Shown here: positions 1 to 5,225 of the stretch, piece after piece | How positions within the stretch are numbered: the first letter of the stretch is position 1 | Layout of the letters: each line of letters opens with the position of its first letter | DNA from: Thermohalobaculum sp035527255 | Lineage (GTDB): Bacteria; Pseudomonadota; Alphaproteobacteria; Rhodobacterales; Rhodobacteraceae | Reading direction: 5' to 3' | NCBI GenBank assembly: GCA_035527255.1 | Contig: DATLAW010000002.1 | Coordinates: 1-7,172, forward strand | DNA length: 7,172 nt | Notes under the pieces: model-generated | What the model saw: only the letters and a program-made list of their open reading frames with translations | Databases searched by the model: none | Told to the model about the DNA's origin: nothing | Made by a program: the position numbers and the translations under genes

Positions 1-591
1 GCTCCTGTGCCGATCGAGGCAAAATCGCCTCGACCAACAAGACAGCGCCCTCAGCCGACACGCGGCAATCTCAATACCGCTCACCGCCGACTACAGCAGC
101 GAGGGCAACCTATCGCGAAGCGATTTAGTGCTTTGACCCGAAGGAGACCTCCGCAGTTGATTGCGCGGACGGCAGCTCAGCGGACGAAGCTGCCATCTGA
201 GAAAAATTCCAAATGTCCGGTTCGACCCCGGATGCCGACATTGAGGCTAAGGCAAGAAAGTGCCAGAATGCGACAAAGCCCCTATTTTGATCCGACGCCG
301 ATAGTGACTGCCAGGCCGATGTCTGCCTTCGGGCGGTAGGGCGAAATTCAAATCCGACCGATTCTTCAAACAAGCTGCGGTATGGAATTCGGCACCGGCG
401 GTTCCGGCTACGGACGCTTCAGCCCCGAAACAGACGCTCTCAAGGTAGCCTGAATTGTCGCAATTGCACTCGAAACCGTAAATTGATGCGATTGCCCGAG
501 CTACATTGGTGTTTTGCATTCGGCTTTGCCAAGAATCGGCAGTGCTCGCAGTTGTCTTTCTGAGAAGTGAGCAAACAGCGAATTTGCGGCG
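1..591. other. No convincing gene; AT-richer intergenic or degenerate DNA
   Basis: I see no supported gene here on either strand. The open frames are short, overlap each other, are rich in Arg, Ser and Pro, lack Shine-Dalgarno sequences and show no recognisable domain. Sampled 60-base rows have about 48-52% G+C, against about 67% in a row from the LysR gene, so the stretch differs from its neighbours. A minus-strand frame at 282-338 reads RPKADIGL near its start, which resembles the PKADI-type tails I recall from spurious ORFs dispersed in alphaproteobacterial genomes; that memory is not verified. A stem-loop near the left edge (TCGAGGC at 14-20 and GCCTCGA at 27-33, loop of 6) has no T-run after it. 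The stretch may be decayed intergenic repeat DNA or simply a long spacer downstream of the RidA-family gene. Confidence 0.6.
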
Positions 592-1059
592 CTACTCCGG
601 TCGCAGCCGCAGGGTCATTTCCAGCTGTACCGAGGCACCGAACGGCAGTTGCGGGGCGCCGGTAGCGGTGCGGGAGTGCCGTCCCGCCTCGCCGAACACG
701 GCGATCAACAGGTCCGAAGCACCATCGATGACCTTGGGCTGCTCGGTGAAATCATCGGCGGAACGAACAAACCCCAGCAGTTTCTCAACCGACGCGATCT
801 GATCCAGATCGCTGATCTGGTCCTTTACCGTGCGCAGCATCTGCAAGACCGCCTGGCGTGCGCAGAGCTGGCCCTCCGCTACAGTGACATCGCTGCCGAC
901 GGCGCCGCGCACGAGGCCGATCTGGCCCGAGACATATAGCAGATCTCCAGATTGCTTGCATCCAAGGTAGTTGGCGACGGGCGGCTTCGACGGCGGCAAT
1001 TCCTGCCCAATCGACTTTAGTTGGCGCTCGACCATGCTGGTATCGGCTCGAATTGGCAT
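592..1059 (-). CDS. RidA/YjgF/UK114-family protein (Atu1372-like, 155 aa)
   Basis: This is a cytosolic member of the RidA (YjgF/YER057c/UK114) family. Archetypal RidA hydrolyses reactive enamine/imine intermediates, such as 2-aminoacrylate from PLP enzymes, to keto acids plus ammonia. The 155-residue length and motifs fit the longer subfamily rather than the 128-residue archetype: PPVANYLG at about 26-33, LLYVSGQIGL at 40-49, TEQPKVIDGASDLL at 105-118 and VFGEAGRHSRTATG at 121-134. Arg130 in the HSRTATG segment appears to align with the catalytic Arg105 of canonical RidA, so deaminase activity is plausible, but the substrate cannot be read from sequence. The start is supported by AGGAG six bases upstream of the ATG. 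It is the second gene of a minus-strand pair, 81 nt after the membrane protein gene, and is probably co-transcribed with it. No clear terminator follows the stop codon. Confidence 0.93.
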   Translation of the reverse strand: MPIRADTSMVERQLKSIGQELPPSKPPVANYLGCKQSGDLLYVSGQIGLVRGAVGSDVTVAEGQLCARQAVLQMLRTVKDQISDLDQIASVEKLLGFVRSADDFTEQPKVIDGASDLLIAVFGEAGRHSRTATGAPQLPFGASVQLEMTLRLRPE

Positions 1060-1096
1060 CTCGATCTCCTGGTTTCGGTGAGGCAGGGGGGCGGTC

Positions 1097-1125
1097 GGGG
1101 ACGCGCATATATGACGGCGCGCCCC
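1097..1125 (-). other. GC-rich hairpin between membrane protein gene and RidA gene
   Basis: In the 81-nt gap between the two minus-strand genes, GGGG-A-CGCGC (1097-1106) can pair with GCGCGCCCC (1117-1125). This gives a 9-bp stem with one bulged base and a 10-base, partly AT-rich loop. There is no T-run, so it is not a typical intrinsic terminator. It could affect mRNA processing or the relative expression of the RidA gene. That role is inference. Confidence 0.35.
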
Positions 1126-1140
1126 GGATCAGGGCGAAGA

Positions 1141-1641
1141 TCAGCCGTGCATCTCGCGCCAGCGCACCACCGCGGCGGTGACGAGGCCAAACAGCACATG
1201 ACCGGCGAGGGACGCCCAGGTGAGCGGGATGAAGCCGAGGAAGGCGGGCAGGCCGGCGATCAGGTGGGCCATGACGTATAGCGCGAACACCCAGAGGCCG
1301 ACGCCAAAGCCCATCCCAACAATCCACCAGGGCAGAAACGGCGTGACAACCCTGGCAATCGGCCGCGCAATGAAGAGGTAGCCGAGCGGGTAGAACACAA
1401 CGCCGACGACGCCGTGGATAAGTTCGGCGAGGAACAGGTTGCTGAAGCCGAACACGGACTGCACCAGCGCCGCCGGCTGCAGTGGCCCACCGACCAAGGG
1501 CGGCGTGATCACCCTGGCCCAGAACTCCCAGGCCAGATCGGCTGCAGCGCCGGCAAGCAGGGCGGTGATCAGGACACGGGCGGTGAGTGCGGGCAGCAAG
1601 GCCCCGCGTTCGGCGCTGGCATTGAGAATAGGTATGGACAT
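1141..1641 (-). CDS. Small four-helix integral membrane protein of unknown function
   Basis: This 166-residue hydrophobic protein has about four membrane segments, at roughly residues 20-37, 70-92, 104-125 and 138-159. The N-terminus is short and polar and the C-terminus is basic (RWREMHG). His76, His126 and His148 and Glu73 lie in or beside the helices. The arrangement, with a conserved-looking His before a small-residue helix (AGHVLFGLVTAAV), recalls small inner-membrane families such as YagU/DUF1440 or DUF6789, but I cannot assign it firmly. The frame is open further upstream, to 1734. The ATG at 1641 is chosen because GAGGG sits seven bases upstream, and the predicted promoter lies inside the longer reading. 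It is the first gene of a pair with the RidA-family gene and is divergent from the LysR gene. A LysR-type box and promoter lie directly upstream, so LysR-dependent activation is likely. A role in transport or sensing is possible but unproven. Confidence 0.85.
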   Translation of the reverse strand: MSIPILNASAERGALLPALTARVLITALLAGAAADLAWEFWARVITPPLVGGPLQPAALVQSVFGFSNLFLAELIHGVVGVVFYPLGYLFIARPIARVVTPFLPWWIVGMGFGVGLWVFALYVMAHLIAGLPAFLGFIPLTWASLAGHVLFGLVTAAVVRWREMHG

Positions 1642-1705
1642 GATCGTTCCCTCTTGGGTTTTCATCAAAGTGGCCGCGCATATCTGGCAGGCCGCCTGAG
1701 CCAAA

Positions 1706-1734
1706 ACTACAACCGTAGCATCGGCTGCCGCCAA
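1706..1734 (-). promoter_or_regulatory. Predicted sigma70-like promoter of the membrane protein-RidA operon
   Basis: On the minus strand, TTGGCG (1734 to 1729) and TGTAGT (1711 to 1706) are separated by exactly 17 nt. Each matches the sigma70 consensus at 4 of 6 positions, weak enough to need an activator. The predicted start near 1699 leaves a leader of about 58 nt before the ATG at 1641. The LysR-type box upstream is centred at about -64, which fits an activated promoter. The same TTGGCG hexamer, at the same distance from the same box, occurs upstream of the glutamate synthase-like gene. Confidence 0.6.
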
Positions 1735-1744
1735 TATCGGCTGC
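1720..1744 (+). repeat. Short direct repeat ATCGGCTGC x2 inside the promoter
   Basis: The nonamer ATCGGCTGC occurs at 1720-1728 and again at 1736-1744, with starts 16 bp apart. The copies flank the predicted -35 hexamer of the minus-strand operon. They could contribute to secondary contacts by the LysR-type regulator around the -35 region or could be coincidental. Confidence 0.35.
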
Positions 1745-1753
1745 TGATCATTT

Positions 1754-1772
1754 CCATAGCCGTATGCTATGG
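1754..1772. promoter_or_regulatory. LysR-type binding box CCATAGC-N5-GCTATGG
   Basis: This is a perfect inverted repeat with 7-bp arms and a 5-bp spacer. It contains the classic LysR-family T-N11-A pattern (T1757 and A1769) within ATAGC-N5-GCTAT. It lies in the 229-bp divergent region between the LysR gene and the membrane protein gene, centred about 64 bp upstream of the predicted minus-strand start and 108 bp upstream of the LysR ATG. LysR-family proteins usually autoregulate and activate a divergent target from such a site. The identical ATAGC-N5-GCTAT half-site pair recurs at 3535-3549. Confidence 0.75.
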
Positions 1773-1870
1773 GTTGGGGAGGCGGCCGGGCCTGATTGCA
1801 TTGCGGTTCGCGATTTCGGCGTGAAATCGGGTATGCTCCCGGCGCGTGGGCGGCAGGAAGGCGACAGCAG

Positions 1871-2758
1871 ATGGAAATGCATCAGATTCGCTACTTTTTG
1901 GCGGTGTCGCAGCATCTGAACTTCACCAAGGCGGCCGAAGCCTGTCATGTGGCGCAGCCGTCGCTGACCCGGGCGATCAAGAAGCTGGAGGAGGAGCTGG
2001 GCGGCGAGTTGTTCCGGCGCGAGCGCCGGGCGACCCACCCGACCGAGCTTGGCCGGATGATGCTGCCGTTGCTAAGCGCCTGCTACGACGGCGCCCAGAC
2101 TGCCAAGACGCTGGCCGGGTCCTACGCCACGGGCGACCACGCGCCGCTGTCGCTGGCGATTTCGCGGTCGGTCAATCTGGCTCATTTCGTCGGACCCTTC
2201 GCCGAGCTTACCCGCGCCATGCCGGGGTTGTCGCTCAGCTTCTTCCGCGGCCCCGGAGACGAAGTCGGGGAACGCTTGAAAAGCGGAGAAGCGGAGCTGG
2301 CGATCGCCGGGCCGTTCGCGGTTTCGTGGGAGCGCCTGAACGAATGGCCGCTGTTCACCGAGACCTTCGCGCTGGTGGCCCATCGCGACCATCCGCTGGC
2401 CCAGCGGGACCAGATCGATCCCGGCGCCCTGGCCGGGGAGCGGTTGCTGGCGCGGCCCTATTGTGGATCGCACGAGCGGCTGATGACGGCGCTATCCGAA
2501 CACGGCGTCGACGGGTTGGCGGTTCATACGATGGCGACAGAGGACGATATGGTCGCGCTTCTGGAGGCCAATGCCGGCGTCGCCTTCCTGCCGCGGACCG
2601 CGCGGCGCCCGGACGGCGCCCGGACCATCGAGATAACCGGACTGGGGCTGGAGCGCACCGTCAGGCTCTACGATGTGGCCGGGCGGCGGCGCTCGCCAGC
2701 GGCGTCGGGGCTGATCAAGCTGTTGCGCTCCGCCGATCTCCTGGACGAGGCGGCGTAG
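1871..2758 (+). CDS. LysR-type transcriptional regulator
   Basis: This 295-residue protein has the standard length and layout of the LysR family. An N-terminal winged helix-turn-helix covers about residues 1-60 (MHQIRYFLAVSQHLNFTKAA, then HVAQPSLTRAIKKLEEELG and LFRRERR). A linker helix follows, then a periplasmic-binding-protein-like effector domain from about residue 90 to the end. The ATG at 1871 is preferred because AGGAAGG (1855-1861) lies nine bases upstream and because the family HTH begins immediately after it; the open frame 25 codons upstream adds nothing recognisable. It is divergent from the membrane protein-RidA operon, whose promoter carries a perfect LysR-type box, and is the natural candidate to bind the matching box before the glutamate synthase-like gene. 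Its co-inducer is unknown; a small metabolite is expected from the fold. Its stop lies 3 nt from the stop of the convergent peroxiredoxin-like gene. Confidence 0.96.
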   Translation: MEMHQIRYFLAVSQHLNFTKAAEACHVAQPSLTRAIKKLEEELGGELFRRERRATHPTELGRMMLPLLSACYDGAQTAKTLAGSYATGDHAPLSLAISRSVNLAHFVGPFAELTRAMPGLSLSFFRGPGDEVGERLKSGEAELAIAGPFAVSWERLNEWPLFTETFALVAHRDHPLAQRDQIDPGALAGERLLARPYCGSHERLMTALSEHGVDGLAVHTMATEDDMVALLEANAGVAFLPRTARRPDGARTIEITGLGLERTVRLYDVAGRRRSPAASGLIKLLRSADLLDEAA

Positions 2759-2761
2759 GCG

Positions 2762-3460
2762 CTATCGTTTGGCCGCAAGCGTCTCCAGCGCGTCGAGGAT
2801 CGCCTCGCTCGCCATCCTCCGGCGGAAATCCGCTTCGACGAAGCGGGCAGCGATGACCCTACCCGGGCCGATCACGAAGGTCGCCGGGATCGGCAGGAAC
2901 CAGCCATCGTTTCCCTGGAAACGCGACAGATCGAGCCCGAGCGTCTGGTAGCGGGACTTCCCCTCGCTGCCGACCCAGATCATCAACCCCAGCGATAGCG
3001 CATAAGCGTTGTCGAGGTCGGTCAGGACACTGAAGTCCAGCCCGTTTTCGGCTTTGAGCTGCGCGGCGTAGCGCTGCTTCTCCGGGATGATCGAGACGAT
3101 CCGGGCGCCGAGTTGTTCAACGGCCGGGCAGATGGCCGCAAGATTGCGCAGCTCCAGTTTGCAATAACCGCACCAGTGGCCCCGGTTCAGGCTGAGGACC
3201 AGCGGGCCGTCCGTCAACAACTCATCTAGGCCCACCAGCCTGCCGCGATCGTCCGGCAGAATGAAGTCCGGGATCTGGCCGCCGATTTCCGGCGCCTGCG
3301 CCCCGGCACCGGCCTTGGTGAGGCGTGCGACGAGCCGGTCGTAGATCAATTGTCCCGGCCCGGGTTGAGCCGAAAGCAAGTCCAGGCGATCCTGTAATTG
3401 CCGGTCCAACGCGTGCGCCTCGATGGATGCGCGTGAGATCTCGTCTTCAGAACTGCTCAT
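2762..3460 (-). CDS. Peroxiredoxin-like (AhpC/TSA) thioredoxin-fold protein
   Basis: This 232-residue protein matches the peroxiredoxin-like AhpC/TSA family in length and order of elements. A helical N-terminal extension (about 1-50) precedes GGQIPDFILPDDRGR (60-74), the strand LVLSLNRGHWCGYCKLELRN (87-106) with the active-site pair Cys97 and Cys100, VLTDLDNAYALSLGL (145-159) and the cis-proline segment LPIPATFVIGPGRVIA (189-204). Family members usually read GxWCPYC; here the residue after the first Cys is Gly instead of Pro, which may alter redox potential. The expected activity is thiol-dependent peroxide or disulfide reduction in the cytosol, but these proteins are poorly characterised. 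The ATG at 3460 is supported by GGAG seven bases upstream; longer in-frame starts, for example at 3517, lack a ribosome binding site. It is divergent from the glutamate synthase-like operon and shares its 220-bp control region. Confidence 0.92.
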   Translation of the reverse strand: MSSSEDEISRASIEAHALDRQLQDRLDLLSAQPGPGQLIYDRLVARLTKAGAGAQAPEIGGQIPDFILPDDRGRLVGLDELLTDGPLVLSLNRGHWCGYCKLELRNLAAICPAVEQLGARIVSIIPEKQRYAAQLKAENGLDFSVLTDLDNAYALSLGLMIWVGSEGKSRYQTLGLDLSRFQGNDGWFLPIPATFVIGPGRVIAARFVEADFRRRMASEAILDALETLAAKR

Positions 3461-3534
3461 GCCGTCGCTCCGCGCATGGTCCGCCTCTTTGGATCGCCCT
3501 CGGTTTATCACAGTCATTTGTAGCACTGGCGACG

Positions 3535-3549
3535 ATAGCAAGGGGCTAT
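3535..3549. promoter_or_regulatory. Second LysR-type box ATAGC-N5-GCTAT
   Basis: ATAGC (3535-3539), five bases, then GCTAT (3545-3549) reproduces exactly the inner arms and spacing of the box beside the LysR gene, including T-N11-A (T3536 and A3548). I found no other copy of this pattern in the window. It is centred at 3542, about 66 bp upstream of the predicted start of the glutamate synthase-like operon and 82 bp upstream of the peroxiredoxin-like ATG. It probably binds the LysR protein encoded in this window. Confidence 0.7.
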
Positions 3550-3550
3550 G

Positions 3551-3572
3551 AATATCATCGCCAGATGATATT
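3551..3572. promoter_or_regulatory. Perfect 22-bp palindrome, candidate operator or LysR activation site
   Basis: Arms AATATCATC (3551-3559) and GATGATATT (3564-3572) are perfect inverted repeats separated by GCCA. The palindrome sits between the LysR-type box and the -35 hexamer of the plus-strand operon and overlaps the first bases of that hexamer. Its even-length symmetry cannot form a centred T-N11-A box. It is therefore either a binding site for another dimeric regulator or part of the secondary contact region of the LysR protein. The aligned segment before the membrane protein gene is a degraded version that keeps AT-ATC and GATATT. Confidence 0.55.
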
Positions 3573-3601
3573 GGCGCCGTGGAGACGGTATCCGGTATCT
3601 T
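3571..3601 (+). promoter_or_regulatory. Predicted promoter of the glutamate synthase-like/acetolactate synthase operon
   Basis: TTGGCG (3571-3576) is identical in sequence and in distance from the LysR-type box to the -35 of the minus-strand operon. The best -10 is TATCTT (3596-3601), giving a 19-nt spacer, longer than the optimum of 17, which suits a promoter needing an activator. The predicted start near 3608 leaves a leader of about 73 nt. A tandem heptamer, CGGTATC twice (3586-3599), lies in the spacer and overlaps the -10. Confidence 0.45.
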
Positions 3602-3680
3602 TTCCAGGCAGAAACGCCGCCAGCATTGACCCGGAGACGGCGCAGCCGACAGCAGGGCCACAGTTCAGCGAGAGTGAAAA

Positions 3681-5198
3681 ATGAGCATATTATCATCCAT
3701 AACGATGAGCGGCATCGACTATATCTCGACGCTTTTCATCTTTTCGATCGGCTTGTTCGTCCTCGTGCTAGCAGTGCTGTTCGTCATCGATATCAGTCAG
3801 ACGCACGATGCAATCAGGCGCAACTATCCAGTCATCGGCCGATTCCGCTATCTGTTTTCAGCGCTGGGTGAATTTTTTCGCCAGTACTTCTTTGCCCAGG
3901 ATCGCGAGGAGATGCCGTTCAACCGGGCGCAGCGCGAATGGGTCTACAAGTCGTCCGAAGGCGTCGATAATACCGTGCCATTTGGCTCGACCCAGAGCCT
4001 GACGCCGGTGGGCACGCCGATCTTCGTCAACTGCCCGTTCCCAACGCTGGACGAGGACGCGGTCGCGGCAACTCCGATCGTGATCGGCCCGCATGCGCGC
4101 ATGCCCTACGAAGCCAGTTCGGTCATCAACATCTCCGGCATGAGCTACGGCGCCCTGTCGCGCCCGGCAGTGCTGGCGCTGTCAAAGGGCGCAAAGCTCG
4201 CCGGGTGCTGGATGAACACCGGCGAGGGCGGGCTATCGCCGTATCACCTGGAGGGCGGCTGCGACATCGTCTTCCAGATGGGCACCGCCAAGTTCGGTGT
4301 GCGCCACGAGGACGGAAGCCTCAGCCACGAGCGGTTGGAGGAACTTGCCGCCCTGCCGCAGGTGCGGATGTTCGAGTTGAAGCTCAGCCAGGGCGCCAAG
4401 CCCGGCAAGGGCGGCATCCTGCCCGCGGTCAAGGTAACCGAGGAAATCTCGAAGATCCGCGGCATCCCGGTCGGCGAGGCGGCTATTTCGCCGAACCGGC
4501 ACCCGGAGATCGACTCCGTCGAAGAGCTTTTGGATTTCATCAACCTGTTGCAGCAGATCACCGGCAAACCGGTCGGCTTCAAGACCGTCGTCGGCGCCTA
4601 TGGCTGGCTGGAGCGGATGTGCGAGGAGATCAACCGCCGCGGGCCTGAGTTCGCACCGGATTTCATCACCGTCGACAGCGGCGATGGCGGCACGGGTGCG
4701 GCACCGATGCAGCTGATGGACAATGTCGGCCTGCCGCTCAAGGAGTCACTGCCGATGGTGGTGGATATCCTCTGCCGTTACGGCCTGCGCGAGCGGATCC
4801 GCGTCATCGCCTCGGGCAAGCTGATCACCCCGGCCGAGGTCGCCTGGGCCTATTGCGTCGGCGCCGACTTCGCCATCTCGGCGCGTGGCTTCATGTTCGC
4901 GCTGGGCTGCATCCAGGCGATGAAGTGCAACAAGAACACCTGCCCCACCGGCATCACCACCCATGACCGGCGGCTGCAAAAGGGCTTAAACCCCGAGGAC
5001 AAGGCGGTCCGGGTCAAGAACTTCGTCGACAAGATGCGCTACGGCGTCGGGGTTATCGCCCATTCCTGTGGCGTCCGGCACCCGCGGGCCTTGAAGCGCT
5101 ATCATGTTCGGATCGTGCAGGAGAACGGCAAGTCCGTGCCGCTGGACGTGCTCTATCCGCAACCGGAACCGATCGACAATCGCAGCGACGCCGCCTGA
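3681..5198 (+). CDS. Membrane-anchored FMN-binding glutamate synthase-domain protein
   Basis: This 505-residue protein carries the FMN/Fe-S synthase domain of glutamate synthase (Glu_synthase, as in the GltB C-terminal half) but has neither the N-terminal glutaminase domain nor the C-terminal beta-helix of full GltB. A transmembrane anchor lies at about residues 14-37, followed by a basic and aromatic segment. Domain landmarks are INISGMSYGALS (149-160), NTGEGGLSPYH (179-189), LKLSQGAKPGKGGILP (233-248, substrate and flavin loop), DSGDGGTGAAP (332-342, flavin phosphate loop) and C410-x5-C416-x4-C421, the 3Fe-4S motif of glutamate synthases. The family enzyme reduces 2-iminoglutarate to glutamate. 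Without a glutaminase this protein may use free ammonia or another imine, with electrons from an unknown membrane or soluble donor. The ATG at 3681 follows a weak GAGAG. It is the first gene of an operon with the acetolactate synthase-like gene. Confidence 0.95.
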   Translation: MSILSSITMSGIDYISTLFIFSIGLFVLVLAVLFVIDISQTHDAIRRNYPVIGRFRYLFSALGEFFRQYFFAQDREEMPFNRAQREWVYKSSEGVDNTVPFGSTQSLTPVGTPIFVNCPFPTLDEDAVAATPIVIGPHARMPYEASSVINISGMSYGALSRPAVLALSKGAKLAGCWMNTGEGGLSPYHLEGGCDIVFQMGTAKFGVRHEDGSLSHERLEELAALPQVRMFELKLSQGAKPGKGGILPAVKVTEEISKIRGIPVGEAAISPNRHPEIDSVEELLDFINLLQQITGKPVGFKTVVGAYGWLERMCEEINRRGPEFAPDFITVDSGDGGTGAAPMQLMDNVGLPLKESLPMVVDILCRYGLRERIRVIASGKLITPAEVAWAYCVGADFAISARGFMFALGCIQAMKCNKNTCPTGITTHDRRLQKGLNPEDKAVRVKNFVDKMRYGVGVIAHSCGVRHPRALKRYHVRIVQENGKSVPLDVLYPQPEPIDNRSDAA

Positions 5199-5225
5199 CC
5201 GGCGCATGTTTTTAGGAGATGAACG

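Larger units (their letters stand above)
3527..3572. repeat. Cluster of three GAYGATA half-sites
   Basis: TGGCGACGATA on the plus strand (3527-3537) is repeated on the minus strand as TGGCGATGATA (3563 to 3553), a 10/11 match. A third GATGATATT follows on the plus strand (3564-3572). These half-sites overlap the LysR-type box and extend to the predicted -35 element, so the region could host more than one regulator or a tetrameric one. Confidence 0.5.

Noticed and set aside
7..339. 110-codon plus-strand frame at the left edge
   Set aside because: The product is an Arg/Pro/Gln-rich sequence without a domain or ribosome binding site, overlapped by other frames of similar length.
571..587. Weak stem-loop GCAAA and TTTGC just after the RidA-family gene
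   Set aside because: It has only five base pairs and no T-run on the transcript strand, too weak to call a terminator.
785..1681. Long minus-strand open frame of 298 codons
   Set aside because: It overlaps the RidA-family and membrane protein genes in another frame, is rich in Arg, Pro and Cys and has no domain. It is a shadow of GC-rich coding sequence.
1642..1734. Longer start for the membrane protein at 1734
   Set aside because: The extension would contain the predicted promoter and lacks a ribosome binding site; the ATG at 1641 has GAGGG seven bases upstream.
1846..2856. Long plus-strand open frame across the LysR gene
   Set aside because: It is in a different frame from the clear LysR protein, has Arg/Gly/Ala-rich low-complexity content and runs into the convergent gene.
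3461..3517. Longer start for the peroxiredoxin-like gene at 3517
   Set aside because: There is no Shine-Dalgarno sequence before it, whereas the ATG at 3460 has GGAG at good spacing and gives the usual family length.
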